Source of the DNA: Sphingomonas bisphenolicum
GTDB taxonomy: Bacteria; Pseudomonadota; Alphaproteobacteria; Sphingomonadales; Sphingomonadaceae
Assembly: GCF_024349785.1 (NCBI RefSeq)
Contig: NZ_AP018817.1
Span: 124,001 to 188,000 of the forward strand
Direction of reading: 5' to 3'
DNA: 64,000 nt
This document shows, piece by piece, positions 8,685-17,256 of this stretch. Numbering within the stretch: the stretch's first letter is position 1; every line of letters begins with the position of its first letter. A model generated the notes under the pieces. The model searched no databases. It saw only the letters and a list, made by a program, of their open reading frames with translations, and was not told the DNA's origin. A program made the translations under genes and the position numbers.

Positions 8685-9716
8685 ATGAAGCGGCAGACGC
8701 TTGTGACATTGCTGGGCCTCGCCCTCCTGACCGGCCACATCTGCGCGCAAGCGGCGGCGCAGCCCGCCGCGCCCACGCTGGGCAGCCGCCTGACCGGCGA
8801 CCTCGTGCCCACCCATGATCCGGTCATCGCCCGCGAAGGCGATATCTATCATGTGTTCAGCACCGGCCATGGCAAACGGCTGATCGAGACGCGCACCTCG
8901 CCGGACCTGATCCACTGGACCGCGGGCGATCCGATCTTCACCGCGCTGCCTGCCTGGGCGAAGGAAGCGATCCCCGGCAGCGACGGCATGTGGGCGCCCG
9001 ACATTTCCTACGTCAACGGCCGCTATCGGCTCTATTATTCCGTCTCGACCTTCGGATCGAACCGCTCCGCCATCGGCCTCGCCACCAGCCCGACGCTGGA
9101 CCCGAAGGCGAAAAATTACGGTTGGCGCGACGAGGGGCTGGTCGTCCTGTCCACCAAGGACGACGACTATAACGCCATCGATCCCAATTTCATCATCGAC
9201 CGGGAGGGCCGCCACTGGCTGTCGCTCGGCAGCTTCTGGACCGGTATCAAGCTGTTCGCACTGGACCAGAAGACCGGCAAGCCCAGGGATGCGAAGGCCA
9301 AGCCGTTCAGCATCGCCCGCCGCCCTGCGCCAGCCGGCGGCCCTGCTCCGGTCGAAGCCCCCTTCATCGTCGACCATGGCGGCTATTACTGGCTGATGGT
9401 CAGCTACGACTATTGCTGCAAGGGCGCCAACAGCACCTATTATACCGTCATGGGCCGATCCAAGGATATCACCGGCCCCTATCTGGGCAAGGATGGCAGT
9501 CCTCTGATGGAAGGCGGCGGCACCATCTTCCTGCGTGCCGATCTGCAGGAACAGCAGCGATTCCGCGGTCCCGGCCATGCGGGCTGGCTCCACGACAAGG
9601 ACGGCCAAGACTATGTCGTCTACCACGCCTATGACAAACAGGCGAACGGTGCCCCCACCCTGCGCATCGCCCCCGTCACTTGGGGCGCCGATGGCTGGCC
9701 GCAAGCCCACTATTAA
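8685..9716 (+). CDS. GH43 endo-/exo-arabinanase, exported
   Basis: This 343-residue five-bladed propeller glycosidase has a Sec signal (MKRQTLVTLLGLALLTGHI, cleaved after the AQA/AAA region). GH43 catalytic residues are visible: the general base Asp in THDPVIAREGD, the pKa-modulating Asp in AIDPNFIID and the general acid Glu in PVEAPFIVDHG. The blade pattern and WAPDISYVNGRYRLYYS resemble arabinan endo-1,5-alpha-L-arabinanases. The ATG at 8685 has GGAGAGG before it; a longer frame from 8613 runs through the hairpin and lacks a good site. It would cut the arabinan backbone in the periplasm; the exact mode (endo or exo) is not certain. Confidence 0.88.
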   Translation: MKRQTLVTLLGLALLTGHICAQAAAQPAAPTLGSRLTGDLVPTHDPVIAREGDIYHVFSTGHGKRLIETRTSPDLIHWTAGDPIFTALPAWAKEAIPGSDGMWAPDISYVNGRYRLYYSVSTFGSNRSAIGLATSPTLDPKAKNYGWRDEGLVVLSTKDDDYNAIDPNFIIDREGRHWLSLGSFWTGIKLFALDQKTGKPRDAKAKPFSIARRPAPAGGPAPVEAPFIVDHGGYYWLMVSYDYCCKGANSTYYTVMGRSKDITGPYLGKDGSPLMEGGGTIFLRADLQEQQRFRGPGHAGWLHDKDGQDYVVYHAYDKQANGAPTLRIAPVTWGADGWPQAHY

Positions 9717-9720
9717 TCCA

Positions 9721-9733
9721 TTAGTCCGACTAA
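9721..9733. promoter_or_regulatory. putative arabinose-regulon operator, site C (perfect palindrome)
   Basis: TTAGTCCGACTAA is a perfect palindrome around a central C and has the GT-N3-AC shape of FadR-type GntR operators. On the minus strand it reads TTAGTCGGACTAA, matching the GTCGGA core of sites A, B and D. It sits 20 bp before the GH43 gene at 9753. Confidence 0.6.
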
Positions 9734-9752
9734 CACCTTCGGAGAGACACTG

Positions 9753-11180
9753 ATGTCCCTAGCCCTATCCCGCCGCGGTTTCATCGGCACCGCCGCCGCC
9801 CTCTCCGCCGCGTCCGGCGTCGCCCGCGCCGCATCGACCCCGGCGACCGCGCCCGGCCCGATCAACCCGCTCGTCAAGCAGCGCGCCGACGCCCAGGTCT
9901 TCCGCCATGATGACGGCTATTATTATCTGACCGGTTCCGTGCCCGAATATGACCGGCTGGTGCTGCGCCGTTCCAGGACGATCGCGGGCCTGACCAGCGC
10001 GACCGAAGCCGTGCTGTGGCGCCATGAAGCCAGCGGCCCGCGCTCAGGCTTCATCTGGGCGCCCGAACTGCACCAGATCGACGGCCGGTGGATCATGTAT
10101 TTCGCCGCCGGCCCCAGCGGTGGTGGCGACGATGTGTTCCGCATCCGCACCTATGCCGTCATCTGCGACGGCGCCGATCCGATGACCGGCAAGTGGAGCC
10201 TGCTGGGCGAACTGGAAACGCCCTGGGACAGCTTCAACCTCGATTCGACCAGCTTCGTCCACAAGGGCGTGCGCTATTTCGCCTGGGCGCAGCGCGAGCC
10301 GGGGATCGAAACGAACAGCAACCTTTATATCGCCAAGCTGGAATCCCCGCTGAAGCTGGGCAGTCAGGTCACCCGCCTGACCGTGCCGACGCTCGACTGG
10401 GAAATTCGCGGCTACAAGGTGGCCGAGGCCCCGGCCGTCCTGCACCGCAACGGCCGCCTGTTCATGACCTATTCGGCCAGCGCCACCGACGCCCGCTATT
10501 GCCTGGGCCTGCTGACGGCGGACGAGAATGCCGACCTGCTCGACGCCAGGAGCTGGACCAAATCGCCCCAGCCGGTCTTCGTCACCAACACGGCCACCAG
10601 CGTCTACGGCCCCGGCCATAACAGCTTCACCGTGGACGAGCAGGGCCGCGACGTCCTCGTCTATCATGGCCGCGACTATGCGGCGATCCAGGGCGACCCG
10701 CTGTTCAACCCGGACCGCCACACCCGCGTCCAGCGCCTCCATTACGCTGCCGACGGCACGCCCGATTTCGGCGTGCCGGTGGGCAATGGCCCGCTGCCCG
10801 AACGCTTCATTTCGTCCACCGACCCCACGCGCCTGATGGCGCATGACGGCGCGAAGCTTGTTGCGGGCAACCCCTCGCTGGCGCAGACCCAGTTCCGCCA
10901 GCTACCCGGCCGCGCTGGCGCCCGCAGCATCATGCTGTCCCCCATATTGATGCCGGACCATTATCTGTTCGCCGGCGAGGATGGATCGCTGACCCTGCAG
11001 CAGGACAGCAAGAGCGCCGATTTCGCCCTGCGCAGCCAGTTCGTCCGCTTCGACGAGAAGTCGCTGCACGCCGCGCGGTTCGTGTCGATCGCCGCACCGG
11101 GCAAGGCCATCGGCCTGTCCGCAGACCAGTTGGCGCTGGTGGCCAGTCGCGACCCCAGCGCCTGGTGGCACATCGACTGA
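9753..11180 (+). CDS. two-domain GH43 arabinofuranosidase with Tat-type signal
   Basis: This 475-residue protein begins with a twin-arginine signal (SRRGFIGTAAALSAA), so it is probably exported folded, unlike the Sec-type neighbours. Residues ~40-350 form a GH43 propeller (RADAQVFRHDDGYYYLTG, WAPELHQIDGRWIMYF, VAEAPAVLHRNGRLFMTYS). The last ~100 residues resemble the AbfB/CBM42 arabinofuranose-binding module (FRQLPGRAGARSIMLSPI, ARFVSIAAPGKAIGLSAD). This arrangement matches exo-1,5-alpha-L-arabinofuranosidases of GH43 subfamily 26. It has a probable regulator site of its own just upstream and a terminator after it, so it may be transcribed separately. Subfamily placement is from memory. Confidence 0.82.
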   Translation: MSLALSRRGFIGTAAALSAASGVARAASTPATAPGPINPLVKQRADAQVFRHDDGYYYLTGSVPEYDRLVLRRSRTIAGLTSATEAVLWRHEASGPRSGFIWAPELHQIDGRWIMYFAAGPSGGGDDVFRIRTYAVICDGADPMTGKWSLLGELETPWDSFNLDSTSFVHKGVRYFAWAQREPGIETNSNLYIAKLESPLKLGSQVTRLTVPTLDWEIRGYKVAEAPAVLHRNGRLFMTYSASATDARYCLGLLTADENADLLDARSWTKSPQPVFVTNTATSVYGPGHNSFTVDEQGRDVLVYHGRDYAAIQGDPLFNPDRHTRVQRLHYAADGTPDFGVPVGNGPLPERFISSTDPTRLMAHDGAKLVAGNPSLAQTQFRQLPGRAGARSIMLSPILMPDHYLFAGEDGSLTLQQDSKSADFALRSQFVRFDEKSLHAARFVSIAAPGKAIGLSADQLALVASRDPSAWWHID

Positions 11181-11208
11181 CCACATAAGTCTGACAATTC
11201 AATATCCC

Positions 11209-11242
11209 AAGGGCGTCCCGCGACACGCAGGGCGCCCTTTTT
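11209..11242 (+). terminator. rho-independent terminator after GH43 gene
   Basis: AAGGGCG (11209-11215) pairs with CGCCCTT (11233-11239) and a five-T run follows. It ends the GH43 transcript before the receptor gene, which has its own promoter region. Confidence 0.65.
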
Positions 11243-11357
11243 CCATGCGTGACCTTACGGAAATGCGCCGGAAAACCCAGCCATGCAGGCGTGCGGCAAT
11301 AATATCACATCGCTGAAATTTCGCTGTAATGAACCGCAAAATTCCGCTTGCGATTCA

Positions 11358-11370
11358 TTTGTCGGAGCAA
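11358..11370 (+). promoter_or_regulatory. putative arabinose-regulon operator, site D1
   Basis: TTTGTCGGAGCAA matches sites A and B at nine of ten core positions. It lies 60 bp upstream of the TonB-receptor start and 16 bp (centre to centre) from site D2, which suggests cooperative binding of two dimers. Confidence 0.55.
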
Positions 11371-11371
11371 T

Positions 11372-11388
11372 AATTAGTCCGAGTAATT
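11372..11388. promoter_or_regulatory. putative arabinose-regulon operator, site D2 (near-palindrome)
   Basis: AATTAGTCCGAGTAATT is a palindrome with one mismatched pair and closely matches the perfect palindrome at 9721-9733. It lies about 40 bp upstream of the receptor ATG, in the expected promoter or leader region. Confidence 0.6.
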
Positions 11389-11429
11389 CACGCATGGCCC
11401 AAGCGCCAGCTCAAGGGGAGGATTGTCCA

Positions 11430-14225
11430 ATGGCTTTCAAGCCGATCGCACTCGGTTCCGCGTCCATGTTCGCGCTGATGCTGGCGGGGGCCGCCCACGC
11501 CCAGACCGCCGTCGATGCCGCACCGCAGGACGAAGCCGCCGACATCGTCGTTACCGGCGTCCGCGCCTCGATCGTCGGCGCGCTCAACGTCCGCAAGCAA
11601 TCGACCCAGATCGTCGATTCGATCGTGTCGGAAGACGTGGGCAAGCTGCCCGACAATAATGTCATCGAAGCGCTTCAGCGCGTCACCGGCATTCAGGTCA
11701 CCAACCGCACCGGCGGCGAAGCCTCCGGCATCTCGATCCGCGGCCTGCCCGATGCACTCACCACGCTCAACGGCCGCAACATCTTTACTGCGGCTGGCCA
11801 GGGCTTTGCGCTACAGGATATTTCCGCGAACCTCGTCAATCGCGTCGACGTCTACAAGACGCGCTCGGCCGACCAGATCGAAACCGGGCTTGCCGGGCAG
11901 GTCGACGTCCAGACCCGCCGCCCGTTCGACTTCGACGGCTTCGCCATTTCCGGCCTCGCCCGCGGCATCTACAATGAACAGGCCGATACCTATAACCCCA
12001 ACGTCGCGCTGCTGGTCAGCGACCGCTGGGAAACCGGCATCGGCGATATCGGCATCCTGGTGAACGGCAGCTACACCCGCACCAAATATCGCGACCAGAC
12101 CGTCACGGCCGGCGCGCTCGTGCCCTTCGCCACCGAAACGCCCGCCGCCGGTTCCGGCCTGTCGCCGCTGGAGCGCATCTTCCCCGGCCCGGATAATGTG
12201 AACTGGCAGCCCGGCCTGGATCGCGGCCTGCCCACGGCAGCCGGTTCGACGCTGAACATCAACGGCGTCGATACGCCCTATTATCTGTCGCGCGATGCGG
12301 TGTTCAGCTCCGACCTCTATGGCAAGCGTGAGCGCCCGTCCTTCAACGTCGCGCTGCAATGGGCGCCCAACAGCAGCTCGGTCTACACGGCCGAAGTCTT
12401 CTACGCCGGCTTCCGCGGCGAAACCTTCAACAGCCTGCAGTTCAGCTTCGTCGACTGGTGGGGCAACCCCGGCACCGTCGAAACCTATGACGGCACCAAC
12501 ATCATCAAGTCGCGCACCGGCGTGGCGGACGTCTTCGGTTTCAACAGCGGCGACTTCAGCAAGTCGAAGACCGACAGCTATGTGTATGCCCTGAACGGCA
12601 AATGGGATCTGGGCGATCGCGGCAAGATCGTCGGCGACATCGCCTATCAGACCAGCACGGCGAAAAGCTCCTTCATCGCCATGCGCACCACGCGCGTCGC
12701 CGATTCGATCGACGTTGATTTCAACGCGGGTGGCGGCATCCCGTCCTACCATTTCAGCGACGACAGCCTGCTGAACGACACCAGCAAATGGAATGTCGCC
12801 GAACTGTACGACAACGCCAATCGCGACAAGGGCAGCGCCATCACCGGCACGCTCGACGGCTACTACACCTGGAACGAAGGCTTCATCCGTCAGGTCAAGG
12901 CCGGCATCCGCATCGACCAGCGCAAGGCGTCGAACGCCGTGCGCACACAGGACAAGGGCGGGCCGCTGATCGCAACCACGCTGGCCGGCCTGGGCGAAGA
13001 CGCCAGTTTCACCAACAAGGACTTCTATCAGGGCCGCGCCGACGTGCCGTCAAGCTGGACGCTGGCCAATGGCTATTGGCTGCACGACAATGCCGACATG
13101 GTGCGGGGCCTCTACGGCCTGGCGACGTCGGACCAGCTATCGCTGCAGAAGACGTTCGACATCGACGAAAGCACGATCGCCATGTACCTGCAGGTCGATG
13201 GCGAGATTTCGATCTTCGGCCGCCCGCTCAAGCTGCAGGCCGGCGCCCGCTACGTCACGGTGGATACCGACTATAATTTCTTCGACCGCTACAACGACGG
13301 CGCCCGGACCAGCGTGTCGTCGGGGTCGGATCGCTGGCTGCCCAGCTTCACCGCCCGCTACGAGATTTTCGACAATCTGCGCCTGCGCTTCAACTATGGC
13401 GAAACGCTGCGTCGTCCCAATTTCGGCGACATCAACCCGAACTACAACCTGACCGGCGACCTCACCAATGTCGGCTATGGCAGCGGCAGCGCCGGCACAG
13501 CCAACCTGGCGCCCACCCATTCGAAGAATTTCGACGTGGCGCTGGAATGGTATTTCGACCGCAACAGCGCGATCACCGCGACCGCCTTCCGCCGCGAGAT
13601 CAACGGCCTGGTCGTCCCGCTGACGGTGCAGGAATATATCCCGAACAATGGCATCGAAGCCGGCGCGACCGATTATTTCGCGATCACCCGTCCGGTCAAC
13701 GCCTCGAACGGCGTGCTCAAGGGTCTGGAACTGGGCCTGACCTATTTCCCCGGCTACCTGCCCGGCCCGCTCAACGGCCTCGGCTTCGTCGGCAGCGTGA
13801 CCATCCTCGATTCCAAGCAGAATATCCCGCTGTCCAACTCGGCCGGCGAGATTGTGGGGCAGGCGACCTCGTCCTTCTTCGGCGTGTCTGACCTCAGCTA
13901 CAACGCCACGCTGGCCTATGATAACGGCCCGATCGGCGCGCGCCTGTCCTATATCTGGCGCAAGGAGTTCCTGGCGAACAACGAAGCCCGCCTGTTCGCC
14001 AACCCGATCGGCGTGTGGCGCAACCCGGAAAAGAGCCTGGATCTCCAGCTCACCTGGAACCTCAACGATCGTCTGGGCGTGACCTTCGACGCGGTGAACC
14101 TCACCAAGTCGAAGCAGCAAACCTATTATAAGTTCGAAGATGTCGGCGGCCCGGACCAGTTCAACCTGGGCACCACCCTGATCGCGCGCACCTTCGCGCT
14201 GGGCGTCCGTTACACCTTCAAGTGA
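11430..14225 (+). CDS. TonB-dependent receptor for arabino-oligosaccharides
   Basis: This 931-residue outer-membrane protein has a signal peptide (ending GAAHAQ), a TonB box in IVVTGVRASI and a plug domain with VGKLPDNNVIEALQRVTGIQ and ISIRGLPDALTTLNGR. It ends in the aromatic strand ALGVRYTF typical of beta-barrels. It is of the Caulobacter/Xanthomonas type used for plant oligosaccharide uptake. Location within the arabinan locus points to arabino-oligosaccharides as cargo. The ATG at 11430 has AGGGGAGGA upstream; the frame from 11283 is rejected because it runs through the operators. Two tandem hairpins follow the stop. Confidence 0.9.
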   Translation: MAFKPIALGSASMFALMLAGAAHAQTAVDAAPQDEAADIVVTGVRASIVGALNVRKQSTQIVDSIVSEDVGKLPDNNVIEALQRVTGIQVTNRTGGEASGISIRGLPDALTTLNGRNIFTAAGQGFALQDISANLVNRVDVYKTRSADQIETGLAGQVDVQTRRPFDFDGFAISGLARGIYNEQADTYNPNVALLVSDRWETGIGDIGILVNGSYTRTKYRDQTVTAGALVPFATETPAAGSGLSPLERIFPGPDNVNWQPGLDRGLPTAAGSTLNINGVDTPYYLSRDAVFSSDLYGKRERPSFNVALQWAPNSSSVYTAEVFYAGFRGETFNSLQFSFVDWWGNPGTVETYDGTNIIKSRTGVADVFGFNSGDFSKSKTDSYVYALNGKWDLGDRGKIVGDIAYQTSTAKSSFIAMRTTRVADSIDVDFNAGGGIPSYHFSDDSLLNDTSKWNVAELYDNANRDKGSAITGTLDGYYTWNEGFIRQVKAGIRIDQRKASNAVRTQDKGGPLIATTLAGLGEDASFTNKDFYQGRADVPSSWTLANGYWLHDNADMVRGLYGLATSDQLSLQKTFDIDESTIAMYLQVDGEISIFGRPLKLQAGARYVTVDTDYNFFDRYNDGARTSVSSGSDRWLPSFTARYEIFDNLRLRFNYGETLRRPNFGDINPNYNLTGDLTNVGYGSGSAGTANLAPTHSKNFDVALEWYFDRNSAITATAFRREINGLVVPLTVQEYIPNNGIEAGATDYFAITRPVNASNGVLKGLELGLTYFPGYLPGPLNGLGFVGSVTILDSKQNIPLSNSAGEIVGQATSSFFGVSDLSYNATLAYDNGPIGARLSYIWRKEFLANNEARLFANPIGVWRNPEKSLDLQLTWNLNDRLGVTFDAVNLTKSKQQTYYKFEDVGGPDQFNLGTTLIARTFALGVRYTFK

Positions 14226-14231
14226 GTGCCC

Positions 14232-14263
14232 ATGGGGCGCGGCGTCTCCTCGCCGCGCCCCAT
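14232..14263. terminator. 13-bp perfect stem-loop after receptor gene
   Basis: ATGGGGCGCGGCG (14232-14244) pairs with CGCCGCGCCCCAT (14251-14263) around a 6-nt loop, immediately after the receptor stop. It is the first of two adjacent hairpins. There is no T-run directly after it. Confidence 0.65.
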
Positions 14264-14265
14264 AG

Positions 14266-14311
14266 ATGGCGGCCGTATCGGGATACTCTCCAGTCCCGCT
14301 ACGGCCGCCAT
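14266..14311. terminator. second stem-loop after receptor gene
   Basis: ATGGCGGCCGTA (14266-14277) pairs perfectly with TACGGCCGCCAT (14300-14311). It is a second hairpin only 2 bp after the first and ends 12 bp before the Shine-Dalgarno of the next gene. It may act as a terminator or limit readthrough. Confidence 0.55.
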
Positions 14312-14338
14312 ATTCGTTTGTGACAGGAGGGATGACCC

Positions 14339-16381
14339 ATGCGCGTGACGACCATGCTTCTGCTGGCGGGAGCCGCTCTGGCGAGCATGAGCGCCGCGCC
14401 TCCCCCGCCGCCCGCCGCGATGGACATAGCCGCCATCGCCGCCCAACGCTTCGGCAACGACGCGCCCTGGTATCGGGACCGCATCCCCTTCTTCGAATCC
14501 GCCGATCCGGCCATCGACGCCGTCTATTATTATCGCTGGGCGCTCTATCGCGCGCATCAGCGCGACCTGGGCGCAGAAGGCTATATCACCACCGAATTTG
14601 CCGACGATGTCGACTGGCAACGCCATCCCTATGCCAGCCTGAACGACGCCAGCGGCTTCCATATCGGCGAAGGGCGCTGGCTCAACGACCGGCGCTTCGC
14701 CGACGACTATATCAATTTCATGTATCGTAGCGGCGGCAACGATCGACACTTCACCGATCATATGGCGGACAGCGTCTGGGGCCGCTTCCTCGTCGACGGC
14801 GACCGCGCGGATGCGATCGAACATCTGCCCGTCATGAACCACATCTATCGCCTCTGGGACGACAAATACGACTTCGACAAGGGCCTCTATTTCGTCGAAC
14901 CCCTGCTCGACGCCACCGAATATACCGTCTCCTCGATCGACGCATCGGGCGGCAAGGACGGCTTTAGGGGCGGCGACGCCTTCCGCCCTTCGGTCAACAG
15001 CTATATGTTCGCCAACGCCCGCGCCTTGTCGAACATGGCGGCGATGGCGGGCGACGCAGCCATGGCCGCCGACTATGCCGCCCGCGCCGACGCCCTGCGA
15101 AAGCGCGTCCTGGCCGACCTGTGGAGCGAAAAACTCGCCCATTTCATCGACCGCCACCAGTCGCGCAAGAACGATTTCGTCAGCTATTGGGAGCCGATCC
15201 GCAACCGCGAACTGGTCGGCTATCTCCCCTGGATGTTCGACCTTGTCCCCGACGACGCGAAATATGCCGCGGCCTGGGCGCATCTGCTCGACCCCGCTTC
15301 CCTCGCCGGCCGGGCCGGGATGCGCACGGTCGAGGCAAACTACGAATATTATATGCGGCAATATCGCTATCTGGGCGATGCGCCGGAATGCCAGTGGAAC
15401 GGCCCGGTCTGGCCCTATCAGACCACGCAGGTGCTGCACGGCATGGCCAACCTGCTGGACCATGCCAGGGCGGCCGGCCCCGTCACCCGCAGCGCCTATA
15501 TGCGCCTGTTGCGCCAATATGCCGCGCTTCACTATCAGGGCAGCAAACTGGACATCGAGGAGGATTATCACCCCGAAACCGGCAAGCCGATCGTCGGCCT
15601 CGACCGCAGCCACCATTATTTCCATTCGGGCTTCAACGACCTGATCCTGACCGGGCTGGTCGGCATCCGTCCCCGCGCCGACGACGTGCTGGAGGTGAAC
15701 CCGCTGCTGCCCGATGCGGCCGACGCCCAGGCCCTTGCGTGGTTCCGGGTGCAGGACGTTCCCTATCATGGCCACAGGATCGCCGTGACATGGGACGCGG
15801 ACGGCAGCCACTACAGGCGCGGCAAGGGCCTGTCGATCGAAGTGGACGGCAGGGAAGTCGCCCGCCGCGACACGCTGGGTCGGGTCGAAGTCCCGGTCGC
15901 GCGCGCCCCGACGCCTGCGATCACCCGCCCTGTCAACCGCGCGGTGCAACTGGTGCGCGGGCAATTCCCGATCGGCTCGGCCTCCAGCGCCATCGACCCT
16001 GAGAACATCCACGACGCGATCGACGGCCGGACATGGTTCTTCCCCGAACTGCCGAACGGCTGGTCGTCCGCCCCCTCTCCCGCTTCGTCCCCGGCCGATC
16101 AATGGTACGCCGTCGACCTGGGCAAGCCGGTCGCTCTCGCCCGCGCCGAACTGGCCTTCTTCGCCGATGGCAAGGGCTATGCCGTCCCGCAGGCCTACCG
16201 GCTTCAGGCCTGGGTCGATGGCGATTGGCGCGACATCGCGACGCCCCGGGGCAGCCCGATCGCCAACGGCGTCACCGACATACGCTGGCCGCGAGTGCGG
16301 ACCAGCAAGGTCCGCCTGCGCTTCACGCAACCAAGGGGCAAGGCGACCCGTCTGGCCGAATTCAAACTGTTTGAAGAGTGA
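14339..16381 (+). CDS. clan GH-G-like (alpha/alpha)6 glycoside hydrolase with discoidin domain
   Basis: This 680-residue exported protein has a signal peptide of about 19-20 residues. Residues ~40-490 look like the MGH1/GH63/trehalase-type six-hairpin barrel (GGDAFRPSVNSYMFANARAL, ECQWNGPVWPYQTTQVLHG, HHYFHSGFNDLILTGLVGI). After a beta-rich linker the C-terminal ~135 residues look like an F5/8-type C (discoidin, CBM32-like) domain (WYAVDLGKPVALARAELAFF). I do not recognise the exact GH family. Its place directly after the arabinan receptor suggests action on a pectic or arabinan side chain. The ATG at 14339 has ACAGGAGGG before it. No regulator site of the GTCGGA type was seen here. Confidence 0.7.
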   Translation: MRVTTMLLLAGAALASMSAAPPPPPAAMDIAAIAAQRFGNDAPWYRDRIPFFESADPAIDAVYYYRWALYRAHQRDLGAEGYITTEFADDVDWQRHPYASLNDASGFHIGEGRWLNDRRFADDYINFMYRSGGNDRHFTDHMADSVWGRFLVDGDRADAIEHLPVMNHIYRLWDDKYDFDKGLYFVEPLLDATEYTVSSIDASGGKDGFRGGDAFRPSVNSYMFANARALSNMAAMAGDAAMAADYAARADALRKRVLADLWSEKLAHFIDRHQSRKNDFVSYWEPIRNRELVGYLPWMFDLVPDDAKYAAAWAHLLDPASLAGRAGMRTVEANYEYYMRQYRYLGDAPECQWNGPVWPYQTTQVLHGMANLLDHARAAGPVTRSAYMRLLRQYAALHYQGSKLDIEEDYHPETGKPIVGLDRSHHYFHSGFNDLILTGLVGIRPRADDVLEVNPLLPDAADAQALAWFRVQDVPYHGHRIAVTWDADGSHYRRGKGLSIEVDGREVARRDTLGRVEVPVARAPTPAITRPVNRAVQLVRGQFPIGSASSAIDPENIHDAIDGRTWFFPELPNGWSSAPSPASSPADQWYAVDLGKPVALARAELAFFADGKGYAVPQAYRLQAWVDGDWRDIATPRGSPIANGVTDIRWPRVRTSKVRLRFTQPRGKATRLAEFKLFEE

Positions 16382-16470
16382 AAGACGAAGGACAGGCCGG
16401 AACCCTCCATTGCCGGCCCATCTTTTCTGGCCACCGCAGGAAAGGGATGATACAGCCCGAAATAAGTTAA

Positions 16471-17142
16471 ATGACGCAGTTACGCCCCCCCTCCCGTCCC
16501 GGCATCTATGCTCGCGGCACCGAAACGGTCGACGCCATTCTCAAGGCGGCGATGGACGTGCTGATCGACGAGGGGGCGGATGCCTTCACCATCCGCCGCA
16601 TCGCCGCGCGCTGCGACATGAAGGTGGGCAATGTCAGCTATCATTTTCCGCGCAAGGAAATGCTGATCCAGGTGCTCCTGGACGAACTGGTCGACAGCTA
16701 TGGCAAGCTGCTCGACGAAGTCGTGCGCAAGCCCGGCCTGACCGCGGAAGAGCGGCTGAAACTGGTCATCATCCTGTGCCTCGACGATATCGGGTCGAAG
16801 CGGACTACCCACCTCTTCACCGAATTATGGGCGCTGGCCAATCACAACCCCTTCGTCGCCGACCGGGTCAAGGCCTTCTACGATCGGGTCCATGGCGTGA
16901 TCGGCGACCATGTCGCGGCGATCAATCCTGCACTGTCGCCCGATGACGTCCGCACCGTCGCCCTGTTCATCAGCGCCACGATGGAAGGCGCCACGCCGTT
17001 CCTGGGCCATGGCAAGCCCTGGGCCGACAAGATGCCCGCCTTCACCGCGCTCGCCGTCCAGTCGCTGCTGACATTGGCCCGGACCGCGACCTCGGCGGAT
17101 ATCGCCGCCCTGGCTCCTGCCAGAGAGCCGGAACTGGCCTGA
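16471..17142 (+). CDS. TetR-family transcriptional regulator
   Basis: This 223-residue regulator has an N-terminal TetR helix-turn-helix (residues ~20-70: VDAILKAAMDVLIDEGADAF, TIRRIAARCDMKVGNVSYHF) and a helical ligand domain. It ends 114 bp before the amine dehydrogenase operon on the same strand. A GCAACA-N6-TGTTGC palindrome lies in that gap, so it more likely controls amine oxidation than the arabinan genes to its left. The Shine-Dalgarno is weak, but no better start is seen. Target and ligand are inference. Confidence 0.8.
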   Translation: MTQLRPPSRPGIYARGTETVDAILKAAMDVLIDEGADAFTIRRIAARCDMKVGNVSYHFPRKEMLIQVLLDELVDSYGKLLDEVVRKPGLTAEERLKLVIILCLDDIGSKRTTHLFTELWALANHNPFVADRVKAFYDRVHGVIGDHVAAINPALSPDDVRTVALFISATMEGATPFLGHGKPWADKMPAFTALAVQSLLTLARTATSADIAALAPAREPELA

Positions 17143-17154
17143 CTTTTTCGCACC

Positions 17155-17172
17155 GCAACATTTATTTGTTGC
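17155..17172. promoter_or_regulatory. palindrome upstream of aauB, candidate TetR operator
   Basis: GCAACA-TTTATT-TGTTGC is a perfect 6-bp inverted repeat with an AT-rich centre. It starts 13 bp after the TetR stop and lies about 85 bp before the aauB ATG. The size (18 bp) fits TetR-family operators. Binding by the adjacent regulator is not shown. Confidence 0.5.
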
Positions 17173-17256
17173 TACGGCGTTTCGCCCCCTTGACCAAATC
17201 TGGACAGCTGTCAAACCTTGTTCCCGACGCAGCAGGGATCAGGGGGATCAGCCAGC

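Noticed and set aside
11181..11200. Sixth arabinose-type operator (AAGTCTGACAATT)
   Set aside because: It differs from the consensus core at more than one position and lies directly after a stop codon, upstream of a terminator rather than a promoter.
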